The notes: a model not told the origin generated them from the letters alone. DNA of 64,000 nucleotides from CAVVYJ01 sp963752495 (GCA_963752495.1 CAVVYJ010000008.1:28905-92904), one strand, 5' to 3'; shown: positions 38,271-48,964, numbered from the stretch's first letter. Numbers and translations: made by a program.

Positions 38271-41200
38271 TGCAAGCTTCAGCTCAAATTAATGCGCTTT
38301 TGCAGCAATTGCCAGCATGCATGCTGGTGGATATTTATCCACTGCGTCGCCGTTTGTATCAGGCTAAGGATGCGCTTTCGCAAAACAAATCGATTGATCA
38401 TTCTTTACAAGAAATCGCCAATAAAATTCGCGCTTCAAATGCAAAACTGCAAGCGCGAAAACTTGCCTTACCCAAACCGGATTATCCGTTGGAACTGCCA
38501 GTTTCGCTCCGCAAAGATGAAATCGCACAGGCGATTTTAAAGAATCAGGTGGTAATTGTATGCGGTGAAACAGGCTCTGGAAAGACGACACAACTCCCCA
38601 AAATTTGCCTTGAACTTGGCCGTGGCGTGGCGGGCTTAATTGGCCATACGCAACCGCGACGCATCGCTGCAAGGTCGGTAGCAAGCCGCATTGCGCAAGA
38701 GCTAAAAACACCTCTGGGTGAGGCGGTGGGCTATAAAGTGCGCTTTAATGACAAGCTCTCTGAAAGTAGTTACGTCAAGTTAATGACGGATGGCATTCTG
38801 CTGGCAGAAACGCAGGGCGATAGATTTTTAAATGCTTACGACACGATCATCATTGACGAGGCGCACGAGCGCAGCTTGAACATTGATTTCTTGCTGGGCT
38901 ATCTCAAACAATTATTACCAAAACGACCCGATTTAAAAGTCATTGTGACTTCTGCCACGATAGATGCCGAGCGTTTTTCGAAACATTTTAACGGCGCGCC
39001 TGTGATCGAAGTTTCTGGCCGTACCTATCCGGTTGAGATTCATTATCGGCCACTTGGCAAGGCTGGCCAAGGAAGTATAGGCCTGACTAAAGACTCCGAT
39101 TTGCCTGAAGACGAAGAAGATATCGAATTGCTGGGTCAGGATGTGATGGGCGTCAAGCGCAAGCCGCGCGTAGAGTCACGCTGGCTACAAGAAGATGATG
39201 AAGAAGAGGCGATAGAGGAAGCCATTTTAGATGCCGCCGATGATTTATTACGTTTGGGTGATGGTGATATTTTAGTTTTTTTGCCGGGAGAGCGTGAAAT
39301 ACGTGATGTTGCTGACCATTTAAGGAAATATCAAGGACGTTCGGCGAAGTTAAAACATATTGAAGTGCTGCCTTTATTTGCGCGCCTGAGTATTGAAGAC
39401 CAGCAAAAAATATTCCGCACGACGGGGACTAGAAGAATCGTTCTGGCGACCAATGTCGCAGAAACTTCACTCACTGTGCCGGGCATCAAATATGTGATTG
39501 ATGCTGGCTTGGCAAGGGTGAATCGTTACAGTTCACGCGCAAAAGTGGAGCAATTGCAGATTGAAAAAATTAGCCAAGCTGCTGCTAAGCAGCGTGCTGG
39601 CCGCTGCGGACGTGTTTCTAACGGAATTTGTGTAAGGTTGTATGACGAGGCAGACTTTAATGCGCGCCCAGAGTTTACTGACCCGGAAATTTTACGCAGC
39701 TCGCTCGCCAGTGTGATTTTGCGTATGGCCTCGCTGCGCTTGGGTGACGTCTCCGAATTCCCGTTTATTGAGGCGCCATCCTCAAGACTCATCACTGATG
39801 GTTACCAGTTGTTGCAAGAGTTGGGCGCGGTAGATGCTAATCGCAAGATTACAGATTTAGGTTTGCAGCTTGCTAAATTGCCGCTCGACCCAAAGGTTGG
39901 CCGCATGCTGCTGGCAGGAAAAAAAGAGAACTGCCTCGCAGAGATCTTGATTATTGCGAGCGCTCTTAGTATTCAAGACCCGCGAGAAAGGCCGATGGAT
40001 AAACGCGAGGCGGCCGATCAGGCGCATGCCAAATTTGCAGATGAAAAATCTGACTTTATGGGCTTTTTAAAGTTGTGGCAGTTTTACGATGAAGCGCTGA
40101 AAAGCAAGAAGTCGAACAAAGATTTGCTCAATAAATGTCACCAAAACTTCCTTTCATTTTTGCGCCTGAAAGAATGGCGCGAGCTATATGGGCAACTGCT
40201 CGAAATTATTGAAGAAATGGAATTTAAACTAAACACTAATGAGGCCAACTTCGAGCAAGTGCACAAAGCCCTATTGGCGGGCTTGCTGGGCAACATCGGA
40301 TTTAAAGATGGCGAGAGTGAATCCTATGCTGGCGCGCGAGGCATTCGTTTTCACATTGCACCTGGCTCCAGTTTAAAGAAGACGCGTCCAAAATGGGTGA
40401 TGGCGGCGGAGCTGGTGGACACCAGTAAGTTATATGCGCGCTGTGTGGCAAAAATTGAACCGGACTGGATAGAGCCACTTGCTCGTGGACTGACCGAAAG
40501 CCATTACTCAGACCCGCGCTGGGACAGGAAAATGGCAATGGTGAATGCTTGGGAGCGCGTGAGTTTATATGGGCTCACGGTTATCCCCAAGCGCCGCGTG
40601 CATTATGGGCCAATTAACCCTCAAGAATCGCGCGAGATATTTATTCGAGAAGCGTTAGCCAATATGGACTTTGATACGCGAGCACCTTTTTTTGAAGCGA
40701 ATCGACGACTAATTAGCGAAATCGAAGCGCTGGAGCACAAAGCGCGGCGTCAGGATGTTTTGGTGGATGAACATGTCTTATTTGCTTTCTACGATGCGAT
40801 TGTACCTCTCGGGATTTTTAACGGCGCAAGCTTTGAAAAATGGCGCGAAACGGCAGAAAAGCAAAATCCTCGCCTGCTATATTTGACCAAAGATGCACTG
40901 ATGCGTCATGGTGCAGCGAGCGTGACCGAGGCACAGTTTCCAGAAACCTTGGAAATCGATGGCGTTACGCTTAATCTCAAATATCGTTTTGAGCCATCGC
41001 ATCCCTTAGACGGCGTTACCGCGACGGTGCCACTTGCGCTGTTAAACCAGCTCGAGGCAACGCGCACCGAATGGCTGGTGCCTGGTATGTTACGCGAGAA
41101 GCTCACTACGTTGATAAAATCGCTACCCAAACAAATGCGCAATGCATGTGTGCCCGTGCCAGATTTTGTGACTGGGTTTTTGGAACATACAAAAGTTGGC

Positions 41201-42289
41201 GAAGGTGCTTTGTTACTGTCGTTGGGGCAGTATATTCAGCAAAAAACCGGCCTCAAAGTTAGCATTGAAGATTTTAATCTTAATGACTTTCCCGAGCACC
41301 TAAAGATGAACTTTAGCGTGGTTGATGAAAAAAATCGCGAGCTAGGCATGAGTCGTGACTGGATTGCGCTTAAAAAACAACTAGGGCAAGCAGCGCAATT
41401 AACCTTCCGCAGCAACTCTCCCAGCATTGAGAAAACGGGGATTAAACAATGGGATTTTGGCGATTTGCCGCAAACGCTCACGTTTAGCAAAGATGGTCAT
41501 CAACTCACAGGCTACCCTGCGCTAGAAGATAACATTGATAGTGTCGCAGTAAAATTGTTTGATACAGAGCAAGCTGCAACTGCTTCACATCGCGTTGGTG
41601 TGTGCCGTTTGATGCGCTTTGAGCTTAAAGAGCAAATGAAGCAACTCGAAAAAAGTCTGCCAAATTTTAATCAATATGCATTGCAGTTGCGCAATGTGAT
41701 GAGCGTGGAAGATTTGAAAGAAGACATGCTCACAGCGATTGCCGACCGGGCATTTGTGGGCGAAGACGAATTGCCGCGCACTAATGATGCGTTTATGAAG
41801 CTTAAAGCAAGGGCCAGAACCCGCTTGCCTGCAGTGACAGAGGCGTTATGTCGCATGGTGAACACTATCGCTACTGAATATACATTACTTATAACCCAGC
41901 AAGCTAAAATGCCCGCAACGGTGAACAGGCTAAAGCGCGATGTGGAAAGCCAAATCGGCTGGCTGGTGCATAAAAACTGCTTCAGTCAAACACCATGGGA
42001 GCACATTGCGCATTTGCCGCGTTACCTAAAAGCTTTGCGTTTGCGTATTGAAAAACAGCCAAATAATCCAGAGCGCGATGGCAAAAATGCTGCCAGTATT
42101 GGCTTGCTCTGGCAAAATTGGGAGGCCGCGATGGAGAAGCGACGCAAGCTTGAAGGGGCTTCGCAAGCCTTGCAGGATTTCCGTTGGTTGATAGAAGAGT
42201 TGCGTGTGTCGCTTTTTGCACAAGAGCTTAAAACACCATTTCCCGTTTCAATTAAGCGATTGGAAAAAATTTGGGGCGAAATAAATTAG
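38270..42289 (+). CDS. hrpA: ATP-dependent RNA helicase HrpA
   Basis: 1339 residues from the ATG at 38270 (TTG three bases earlier is an alternative). DEAH-box helicase: Walker A GETGSGKTTQ (about 99-106), DEAH at DEAHERSLNIDF, SAT motif VTSATIDAERF, motif VI QRAGRCGR. An acidic, Glu/Asp-rich insert (about 270-330, including EDDEEEAIEEAI) lies in the helicase core. The C-terminal half has helicase-associated and DUF3418 regions. HrpA resolves stalled ribosomes in E. coli. It overlaps ligE by one base. Confidence 0.93.
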   Translation: MQASAQINALLQQLPACMLVDIYPLRRRLYQAKDALSQNKSIDHSLQEIANKIRASNAKLQARKLALPKPDYPLELPVSLRKDEIAQAILKNQVVIVCGETGSGKTTQLPKICLELGRGVAGLIGHTQPRRIAARSVASRIAQELKTPLGEAVGYKVRFNDKLSESSYVKLMTDGILLAETQGDRFLNAYDTIIIDEAHERSLNIDFLLGYLKQLLPKRPDLKVIVTSATIDAERFSKHFNGAPVIEVSGRTYPVEIHYRPLGKAGQGSIGLTKDSDLPEDEEDIELLGQDVMGVKRKPRVESRWLQEDDEEEAIEEAILDAADDLLRLGDGDILVFLPGEREIRDVADHLRKYQGRSAKLKHIEVLPLFARLSIEDQQKIFRTTGTRRIVLATNVAETSLTVPGIKYVIDAGLARVNRYSSRAKVEQLQIEKISQAAAKQRAGRCGRVSNGICVRLYDEADFNARPEFTDPEILRSSLASVILRMASLRLGDVSEFPFIEAPSSRLITDGYQLLQELGAVDANRKITDLGLQLAKLPLDPKVGRMLLAGKKENCLAEILIIASALSIQDPRERPMDKREAADQAHAKFADEKSDFMGFLKLWQFYDEALKSKKSNKDLLNKCHQNFLSFLRLKEWRELYGQLLEIIEEMEFKLNTNEANFEQVHKALLAGLLGNIGFKDGESESYAGARGIRFHIAPGSSLKKTRPKWVMAAELVDTSKLYARCVAKIEPDWIEPLARGLTESHYSDPRWDRKMAMVNAWERVSLYGLTVIPKRRVHYGPINPQESREIFIREALANMDFDTRAPFFEANRRLISEIEALEHKARRQDVLVDEHVLFAFYDAIVPLGIFNGASFEKWRETAEKQNPRLLYLTKDALMRHGAASVTEAQFPETLEIDGVTLNLKYRFEPSHPLDGVTATVPLALLNQLEATRTEWLVPGMLREKLTTLIKSLPKQMRNACVPVPDFVTGFLEHTKVGEGALLLSLGQYIQQKTGLKVSIEDFNLNDFPEHLKMNFSVVDEKNRELGMSRDWIALKKQLGQAAQLTFRSNSPSIEKTGIKQWDFGDLPQTLTFSKDGHQLTGYPALEDNIDSVAVKLFDTEQAATASHRVGVCRLMRFELKEQMKQLEKSLPNFNQYALQLRNVMSVEDLKEDMLTAIADRAFVGEDELPRTNDAFMKLKARARTRLPAVTEALCRMVNTIATEYTLLITQQAKMPATVNRLKRDVESQIGWLVHKNCFSQTPWEHIAHLPRYLKALRLRIEKQPNNPERDGKNAASIGLLWQNWEAAMEKRRKLEGASQALQDFRWLIEELRVSLFAQELKTPFPVSIKRLEKIWGEIN

Positions 42290-42298
42290 CAGTATCCT

Positions 42299-42994
42299 CT
42301 AACTAATTAAGTTGATTAAAGCCCTTGCTAAATTTCTAAGTTGCATAAATAAATCACTAATCTGATATGTGATTAGAAAGAACGTGGCATAGAAAAAAGG
42401 AGCTTGCTTTTCAGACAGCTCATATACTTTTAATGATATTTTATTCACAAACCACGGTTTGTTGGCCAAGTAAATGACTAGCATACCTAGTAAGGCGCCA
42501 CAGAGGACATCTGTTGGGTAATGTAACCCAAGGTAAATTCTTGGCAGCCCAATAAATAGTAGTGTATAGAGAAGCACCCATCGCCCTAGGTTTTTGGATG
42601 CAAAATAAATGCCTATAGCAAGGCCAAATAGCAGTGTGGCGTGATCGCTGGGGAAAGATGTAAGGTGATCAAAACGTAAACCTTCACTATGATATGGAGC
42701 AATAAATCCAATATCATCTCTTAGATTAGGTCTTTGTCGGTAGGGAAGCGTTAAGGGCAAAATCCTTGCAAAGAAAACAGCCACTAAGCTACCAAGTAAA
42801 GTGGAAATTAAAGCAACACGAACCTTTTTTTGCTCAACACTAGGGCTAAACCATAACCACCAAATAATAATAGATAAGATACCACCTTTGAAAAGCTCAT
42901 TGTTGGCAATGTTTACAACTATTGAATCAAATAATTCAGAGTGTCTTGCAAACTGGCCTATAAAATTTAAGATGGATTGATCGAAAAAATTCAT
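42299..42994 (-). CDS. PAP2-family membrane phosphatase
   Basis: 231 residues with about six membrane helices. The three phosphatase motifs are present: LPYRQRPN (KxxxxxxRP-like, with Arg in place), SFPSDHATLLF and RIYLGLHYPTDVL. This fits undecaprenyl-diphosphatase (BcrC) or a lipid phosphate phosphatase. The gene converges on hrpA with a 9-base gap. A separate promoter region lies upstream at 42995-43110. Confidence 0.85.
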   Translation of the reverse strand: MNFFDQSILNFIGQFARHSELFDSIVVNIANNELFKGGILSIIIWWLWFSPSVEQKKVRVALISTLLGSLVAVFFARILPLTLPYRQRPNLRDDIGFIAPYHSEGLRFDHLTSFPSDHATLLFGLAIGIYFASKNLGRWVLLYTLLFIGLPRIYLGLHYPTDVLCGALLGMLVIYLANKPWFVNKISLKVYELSEKQAPFFYATFFLITYQISDLFMQLRNLARALINLIS

Positions 42995-43110
42995 TTGATT
43001 ACAAACTGGAGGTTGGGCAATATAATTTGTCTTTACTTGGTAAGATTTAAATTGTTCTTATAAAGAGTAACTCACTGAAAAAACCAGAAAATTGTTACAG
43101 TAATATTACA

Positions 43111-44118
43111 CTAAATCTGCGTTAGTAAGGTGCGGATTTTAATTTCGTCCAGGCCTTTACCAATCAGCACAATGCGTGATATTGGCACATCCTCATCCCA
43201 ACCAGTAAGCAGAGTGGGCGGATATGGCGTAAAGTGCACGGCGTGAATCGCCAATGGCGCAGGCTGATCTTCTGCATGGATAATGCCTTTGAGGCGCAAA
43301 AGGTTTTCCCCATAATTTCTGCAGAGCAGATGAATCACCGGTTTGAGATCGCGCCAATTTAGTGGCTTAGGCATGGTGACTGTAAAGCTGGTAATTTCGT
43401 CATCATGCACTTTTTTTGGCAGCATCCCGCGCGGCTTGGCGGGCGCACGCAACCAGCGTTCAGGCTCTGCACGTTTGCCTGTGGGGTCAAACAAGCCGAC
43501 GTCGATAATAAAGTCAGGCTCAATTTCGCCATGCAAAATTTTGTGTTGTGTGGCTCCCGGGTTGATAGCAATAAGTTTTTCTTTTAAAGCACTTAATTGC
43601 TCTGGCGAGGATAAATCGGTTTTAGTTATCAGTAACACATCTGCTACCGCTGCCTGTTTGCGCGCTTCTGCATGCTGCTCAATTTGTTGCAATCCGTAAA
43701 CCGCATCAATCGTCACCACGACGGCATCTAATCGATACACCGATTCAATCACCGGTTCATTCATCAGGTTAGCCAAAATCGGGCCCGGGTCTGCCATCCC
43801 TGTAGTTTCTATAACGAGACGGTTGAATTGCGGTATCGCCTCCATGGCACGCTTAAAAAATAGGTCGCGCATGGTGTCGGCTAATTCACTGCTCAAAGTG
43901 CAACATAGGCAACCATTTTGTAAAAGCACTGCATTATCAGCCACATAGCTGCTATCTACATTTTGAGCGAGTATGTGGTCTAGCCCTGTTTCGCCTAACT
44001 CGTTAATAATCACCGCAGTATTTTTCATACCGCTATGTGCGAGCAGCTTGTTTAATAGTGTGGTTTTGCCTGAGCCTAAAAAACCAGTAAGTAGTGTGAC
44101 GGGAATTCGATTGTCCAT
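43111..44118 (-). CDS. CobW/COG0523 family metal-chaperone GTPase
   Basis: 335 residues. Walker A GFLGSGKTTLLNKLL near residue 12, the family metal site GCLCC near 68, and ETTGMADPGP. The C-terminal CobW_C domain is present (from about 220). Members insert zinc or cobalt into client proteins. The GCLCC form is shared by zinc- and cobalt-linked subgroups, so the metal is not decided. It diverges from the exoribonuclease gene across a 67-base gap. Confidence 0.85.
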   Translation of the reverse strand: MDNRIPVTLLTGFLGSGKTTLLNKLLAHSGMKNTAVIINELGETGLDHILAQNVDSSYVADNAVLLQNGCLCCTLSSELADTMRDLFFKRAMEAIPQFNRLVIETTGMADPGPILANLMNEPVIESVYRLDAVVVTIDAVYGLQQIEQHAEARKQAAVADVLLITKTDLSSPEQLSALKEKLIAINPGATQHKILHGEIEPDFIIDVGLFDPTGKRAEPERWLRAPAKPRGMLPKKVHDDEITSFTVTMPKPLNWRDLKPVIHLLCRNYGENLLRLKGIIHAEDQPAPLAIHAVHFTPYPPTLLTGWDEDVPISRIVLIGKGLDEIKIRTLLTQI

Positions 44119-44185
44119 GACTTAATTTTAACTTTAAGCGCAATTCTCACCAAGCAAAATGCGGTGACAGGTTAAAATAGAGGTT

Positions 44186-46065
44186 ATGAACGTATTTTAC
44201 GAAGAAGAAGGCCATTTCAAGGTGGCTTCGGTGATGACTGAAAATCCTGGCTCGATGCAGGTGGAATCAGCCTCGGGCAAGCGCTCGAAAATTAAATCCA
44301 GCGAATGTCTTATTGCAATTTGAAGGCTGCTCTGCAAGCCTTTATGGATGCGGCTACTAGCGAGGCGGAAAAATTAGATATCGAGTTTTTATGGGAGTGC
44401 TGTGGTGAAGCGGAGTTTAGCTTTGAAGATTTAGCCAAGGAATATTACGGCGGTAAGCCAACGTCTATTCAGGCTGCTGGCATCGCGATTAAGGTGCATA
44501 GTGCGCCCATCTATTTTTATCGCAAAGGCAAGGGGAAATATAAAGCTGCGCCAGCAGAAACGCTGAAGCTCGCGTTAGCTGCGGTTGAGCGCAAAAAACT
44601 ACAAGCCGAGCAGATGGCAGCTTGGGTGGTGATGCTGAACGAGAAAAAACTGCCAGAAGGCTTTGCAGATAAAGCTGACGCTTTGATTTACAACCCCGAC
44701 AAAAATAGTTTGGAATGGAAGGCTATCGAAGAAGCAGCGCGAACTTCCGGGCGCTTGGCGCTAAGCGTGATGTTTGATGCTGGCTTGATAGCAAATGCAC
44801 ATGATTATCACTTGGGGGCATTTTTACGCGAGATGTTTAAGGACGGTACGGACTTTGGTGATTTTGATGAAGTGATGATTCCGCAAGATTTGCCGTTAGC
44901 TAAAGTGGAGGCTTTTAGTATTGACGATGCTACGACGAACGAGATTGACGATGCGTTTAGTTTGGAGAAAATCAGCAATGGCAATATGCGTGTTGGTATT
45001 CATATCGCAGCACCTGCGCTGGGTTTTAGGCCCGATTGCGCGCTCGATTTAATCGTACAGAAACGGCTTTCTACCGTATATATGCCTGGCAATAAAATTA
45101 CCATGCTGCCTGAAAGCGTGGTGCGGCCATTTAGTTTGGATGCGGGTGAGACGCGACCAAGCTTAAGTTTGTATTGCGAGGTGACACCGACTTTTGAGGT
45201 GGTTTCGCATGAGACGAAAATAGAAAAAATTAAAATTGGTGAGAACCTCCGCCACGACAGCCTTGAGCCTCTGTTTAATGTTGATACGTTGGCGGAACAC
45301 AGCGGACACTCTCACTGGAATGAATTGAAATTTTTGCATGATTTTGCTGAAAGTTTGGAAAAAGCACGTGGCAAATTTGACCCAAACCGCGCGCCACAAA
45401 TCGACTACAACTTTTATGTGACGGATGGCATTGTCAGCATTGTGCCGCGCGAACGCGGATCGCCAATGGATAAGCTTGTCGCCGAGCTGATGATTTACGC
45501 CAATAGCACATGGGGCGAAGATTTGCAGAAAGGTGGTTTTGCGGGCATTTACCGTGCGCAGACTGGTGGTAAAGTATTTATGACCACTGAAGCCACGCCG
45601 CATCAGGGTTTGGGTGTGGCGCAATATGCTTGGTCCACGTCGCCATTGCGTCGCGCAGTCGATTTGGTCAATCAGCGGCAAATGATAGCGCTATTGCAAA
45701 GTGAGCCGGCACCTTACGCAGTTAAAGATGGCAAACTACAGACCATTATTCGCGACTTTGAGCTTACTTATAACGCTTACAATGATTTCCAAACGCGCAT
45801 GGAGCGATACTGGTGCTTGCAATATTTGATTCAGGAAAAACTGACTGAAGTGACTGCAACCGTATGGCGCGAGAATTTGGTGCGCATTGATGGCATGTTT
45901 TACATTACCAAAGTACCGAGTTTGCCTGAGCTTAAAGTGGGTACAAAAGTGTTATTGGAGATCAAACATATCGACACTTTATTAATGGAGTTAAATTGTA
46001 AATTCAAGCAGGTAATAGAGACAGAAGTCGCAGAACTAGTGGAAGTGGAAGATGCTGAGATTTAA
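44186..46065 (+). pseudogene. RNB-domain exoribonuclease, N-terminus interrupted by two insertions
   Basis: The intact frame from 44305 (MSYCNLKAALQAFMD) holds almost all of the protein, with the RNB active-site region FSIDDATTNEIDDAFSLE and a late AQYAWSTSPLRRAVD. Upstream, ATG at 44186 (AGAGG before it) opens MNVFYEEEGHFKVASVM and SASGKRSKIKSS, the usual N-terminus, but ends at TGA 44323. One extra base near 44302 and one near 44325-44331 would join the two through NVLLQFE and ALQAFMD, giving about 625 residues. If the indels are real, translation could only restart at 44305. The protein degrades RNA 3' to 5' by family analogy. Confidence 0.75.
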
Positions 46066-46843
46066 CCGAAGAATACACAAGAGTGTGGCGCAGGAGAGTG
46101 TGGTAGAAGTGACCGAACTGGATGGTGTGCGTGCGCTGCATTTGGGCTCCAGCACAATTCAGAGCGGCATGAAGGTACGTGACCCGTTTGCATTGGAGCT
46201 TAATTACTCGCGCGGCATTGTTTGCTTTTTGCTTTTCTCGAGCAAGATCAATCGCGTTTTGACCATTGGTTTGGGCGGCGCATCTGTGACTAAATATATT
46301 TATAAATTTTGCCCGCAAATATCACAAACTGTTGTGGAGATTAATGCACAAGTGATTGCAATTGCACGCAGCCATTTTTACTTGCCAGAAAATGATGAAA
46401 AGCTGAATGTGATAGAAGGCGATGGTGTGCAATATCTGCTGGAAAACCGCGCTAGCAATGATTGTGTAATTATTGATGTGTTCGACGCGCACGGCATACC
46501 GCCAAATTGCTGCACGCAAGATTTTTTTGATAGCTGTTTTGAAGCGCTGACGATAAATGGCATTTTTGTCATTAATTTATGGGGTTCCGATAAAAACTTT
46601 GACATCTATTTACAACGTATCGAGCAAACTTTCTCGCGTCGCGTGCTGATAATGCCAACAGGAAAGCCAGGCAATATTATTGTATTTGGCTTTAAAGACG
46701 TGCTTAGACTCACGGAAAAGAAATTGCGTGAACGCGCGAAAACTTTAGAACAAGACCATAAAATCGAATTTAGCGAATTTTTAGACAAACTACACGCGCA
46801 TAATGGCTATGACGCGCTTTACAACTTACTGGAAACCAAATGA
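46052..46843 (+). CDS. Spermidine-synthase-like methyltransferase-fold protein
   Basis: 263 residues. The Rossmann-type glycine motif VLTIGLGGASVTKYIYK and the acidic VVEINAQVIAIA match the polyamine aminopropyltransferase fold, and DVFDAHGIPPN lies at the acceptor site. It lacks the full-length N-terminal domain of SpeE, so the substrate could differ. It overlaps the exoribonuclease gene by 14 bases and the RNA methyltransferase gene by four (ATGA), placing it in an operon. Confidence 0.75.
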   Translation: MLRFNRRIHKSVAQESVVEVTELDGVRALHLGSSTIQSGMKVRDPFALELNYSRGIVCFLLFSSKINRVLTIGLGGASVTKYIYKFCPQISQTVVEINAQVIAIARSHFYLPENDEKLNVIEGDGVQYLLENRASNDCVIIDVFDAHGIPPNCCTQDFFDSCFEALTINGIFVINLWGSDKNFDIYLQRIEQTFSRRVLIMPTGKPGNIIVFGFKDVLRLTEKKLRERAKTLEQDHKIEFSEFLDKLHAHNGYDALYNLLETK

Positions 46844-47982
46844 ATCAACAATATTTTGCCACTTGCCCGCGTGGGCTAGAAGCCTTGTTAGAAAAGGAGT
46901 TGCAAGGCATTGGCGCAAGCAATATCAAGCCCACCGATGGCGGCGTTGCCTTTATGGGCGAGATAAGCGTGTGTTACAGCGCCAACCTGCATTCACGAAT
47001 TGCGACGCGTGTTTTGTGGCAAGTCGCGCGCGGTAAATATATTACAGAGGATGACTTGTATCAAGCGGCTTACAAAATTAATTGGCCAAACTGGTTTGAT
47101 GTGAAACATGATTTTATGGTGAAAGTAACTGGTGTTAAATGCCCATTGAAAAGCCTAGAATTTGCCACTTTGCGCATTAAGGACGCGGTTTGCGATAAAT
47201 TCAGGCAAGCCGTTGGTAGTCGACCCTACATTGATACCAAAAATCCAGCAGTAAGAATTCACGCCTACTTAACTGCCGATGAGTATATCTACTATATCGA
47301 TACCTCGGGCGACTCCTTGCATCAGCGTGGCAACCGCAAAGCCAGTATAGAAGCGCCTTTGCGAGAGAATCTAGCAGCAGGTATTTTACAGCTTTCTGGC
47401 TGGAAAGTCGGTGAACCATTGTTAGACCCGATGTGTGGTAGCGGCACGTTTTTGTTGGAAGCTGCGATGATTGCGTTAAATATTGCGCCAGGTTTGAAGC
47501 GTAACTTTGGCTTTGAGAAACTAAAAAACTTTGAATCTGACACGTGGAAAAAAATCAAAAATGATGCTTTGAAAAAAGTTAAACCTGCCACTTTCCAGAA
47601 ACTTTACGGAAGCGACTTGGATTTACGCGCAGTGCGCGTGGCCAAACAGAACTTGCAGGAGGCAGGCTTGCTGGAAGCGGTACAACTCGCACATGTGGAT
47701 GTGTTGGAAGCCTCGCCGCCTGCAGAGAGTGGTGTGTTGGTGGCAAATCCGCCCTATGGCGTACGCATTGGAGAAGACGCAGATCTGGCAGCGTTTTATC
47801 CTAAATTGGGCGAGGCATTAAAGCGCAAATTTGCCGGCTGGAACACTTATTTTCTAACAAATGATTTGCGTATGCCTAAGTTGATGCGATTATCTCCCAG
47901 CAAGAAAACACCACTATTTAATGGTCCGTTAGAGTGTCGATTGTTCGAGATTAAAATGGTGGCAGGCTCTAATAGAAAGTAG
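46840..47982 (+). CDS. THUMP-domain 23S rRNA guanine-N2 methyltransferase, RlmL N-terminal-like
   Basis: 380 residues. The N-terminus (FATCPRGLEALLEKEL) and THUMP region are followed by a methyltransferase domain with LDPMCGSGTFLLEAAMI and catalytic NPPYG. This corresponds to the N-terminal RlmL/YcbY half without the fused RlmK domain, the common arrangement outside gammaproteobacteria. It overlaps the previous gene by four bases. Confidence 0.87.
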   Translation: MNQQYFATCPRGLEALLEKELQGIGASNIKPTDGGVAFMGEISVCYSANLHSRIATRVLWQVARGKYITEDDLYQAAYKINWPNWFDVKHDFMVKVTGVKCPLKSLEFATLRIKDAVCDKFRQAVGSRPYIDTKNPAVRIHAYLTADEYIYYIDTSGDSLHQRGNRKASIEAPLRENLAAGILQLSGWKVGEPLLDPMCGSGTFLLEAAMIALNIAPGLKRNFGFEKLKNFESDTWKKIKNDALKKVKPATFQKLYGSDLDLRAVRVAKQNLQEAGLLEAVQLAHVDVLEASPPAESGVLVANPPYGVRIGEDADLAAFYPKLGEALKRKFAGWNTYFLTNDLRMPKLMRLSPSKKTPLFNGPLECRLFEIKMVAGSNRK

Positions 47983-48004
47983 CCCAACAGAAAGGAAACT
48001 CCCA

Positions 48005-48358
48005 ATGGCAGATTCTTTGCATGATTTACGCGGCCGAGTGAACGCGTTTGTGACCGAGCGCGACTGGGCGCAATTTCATACGCCAAAAAACTTGGCGATG
48101 GCGATGATAGTGGAGGCGGCAGAATTGGTTGAACAGTTTCAATGGGATACCCCAGACGAAAGCAGGCAATTAGAGCATGCTAAACGTGAGGCTGTGGGCC
48201 ACGAACTTGCCGACACTTTTGTTTATTTGCTTCGTCTCGCAGAAGTTTTAGAGATTGATTTGATTGAAGTCACAAATAAAAAAATTGACTTGAACGCGCT
48301 GAAATATCCTGTGGAAAAAGCCAAAGGCAGTAATGCAAAATACACCAAATACCAATGA
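48005..48358 (+). CDS. MazG-like nucleotide pyrophosphohydrolase
   Basis: 117 residues, all helical. Metal-binding acidic residues occur in IVEAAELVEQFQW (ExxE) and HELADTFVYLLRL (ExxD), the RS21-C6/MazG-like pattern. Such proteins hydrolyse aberrant nucleoside triphosphates such as dCTP analogues. It follows the rRNA methyltransferase after 22 bases with a GAAAGGAAA ribosome site, so it is likely co-transcribed. Confidence 0.85.
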   Translation: MADSLHDLRGRVNAFVTERDWAQFHTPKNLAMAMIVEAAELVEQFQWDTPDESRQLEHAKREAVGHELADTFVYLLRLAEVLEIDLIEVTNKKIDLNALKYPVEKAKGSNAKYTKYQ

Positions 48359-48406
48359 ACGGTTGTTTTGTAAGTCTGATCACATAACAAAACGGAAAGA
48401 CATTTT

Positions 48407-48901
48407 ATGAGTAATCACCTTACTTCGGCTGTGACTGACTTGTTGCAAAATCAGGGCATTGCCTTTGAGTGGATAGAAATTCCATTGAGCGAAGATAAAA
48501 AGCCAGTACGCAGCTTAGAAGAACTTCTTGAAAGTAAGGGCTTGAATCCTAAGTCAGTGGTTCGCAGCCTGCTCTTTCGGGGTGAGTCTGGAAAGTTTGT
48601 GTTGCTAGCGTTAGCAGGTGGCGGTCGTGCAGATTGGAATTTGTTGCGGAAGCAAGTAGATGAGCGAAAATTGCGCATGGCCGAATATGCTGAGGTAGAG
48701 GAAGCCACAGGCTATGTGGTTGGTGCAGTGCCGCCAATTGCATTACCTCCGCACGTAAAAGTACTTGTTGATAATAGTGTAAATAATTATGAAGCTGTGG
48801 TGATTGGCAGCGGTGTGTTGGGATACGCACTGGCGCTAAAGGGTAAAGACTTACAAAAGCTATTTTCTGGCGCGGATATGGGTGACTTTACTAAAGAATA
48901 G
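48407..48901 (+). CDS. YbaK/EbsC-type aminoacyl-tRNA deacylase
   Basis: 164 residues with the YbaK/ProX editing-domain fold. Visible features are VVRSLLFRGESGKFVLLA, LRKQVDERKLRMA, and EEATGYVVGAVPPIALPP, which is typical of the family; the catalytic Lys is probably in the LRKQ segment. It removes mischarged amino acids from tRNA. The gene is followed 16 bases later by a strong terminator. Confidence 0.88.
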   Translation: MSNHLTSAVTDLLQNQGIAFEWIEIPLSEDKKPVRSLEELLESKGLNPKSVVRSLLFRGESGKFVLLALAGGGRADWNLLRKQVDERKLRMAEYAEVEEATGYVVGAVPPIALPPHVKVLVDNSVNNYEAVVIGSGVLGYALALKGKDLQKLFSGADMGDFTKE

Positions 48902-48916
48902 TGTATGCAGCATTAC

Positions 48917-48945
48917 AAAAAAGCCCGGAATCACCGGGCTTTTTT
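48917..48945. terminator. Bidirectional intrinsic terminator between ybaK-like gene and tpx
   Basis: AAAAAAGCCCGG, loop AATCA, CCGGGCTTTTTT: a perfect 12-base stem, GC-rich at the top, with A and T runs on either side. It sits between convergent genes and can serve both. Confidence 0.9.
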
Positions 48946-48964
48946 GTTGGATTTTGAACGTGTT

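Noticed and set aside
43090..43110. TGTTACAGTAATATTACA as a Zur-like box for the CobW gene
   Set aside because: It lies at the 3' end of the CobW gene and not at its promoter, and symmetry is only partial.
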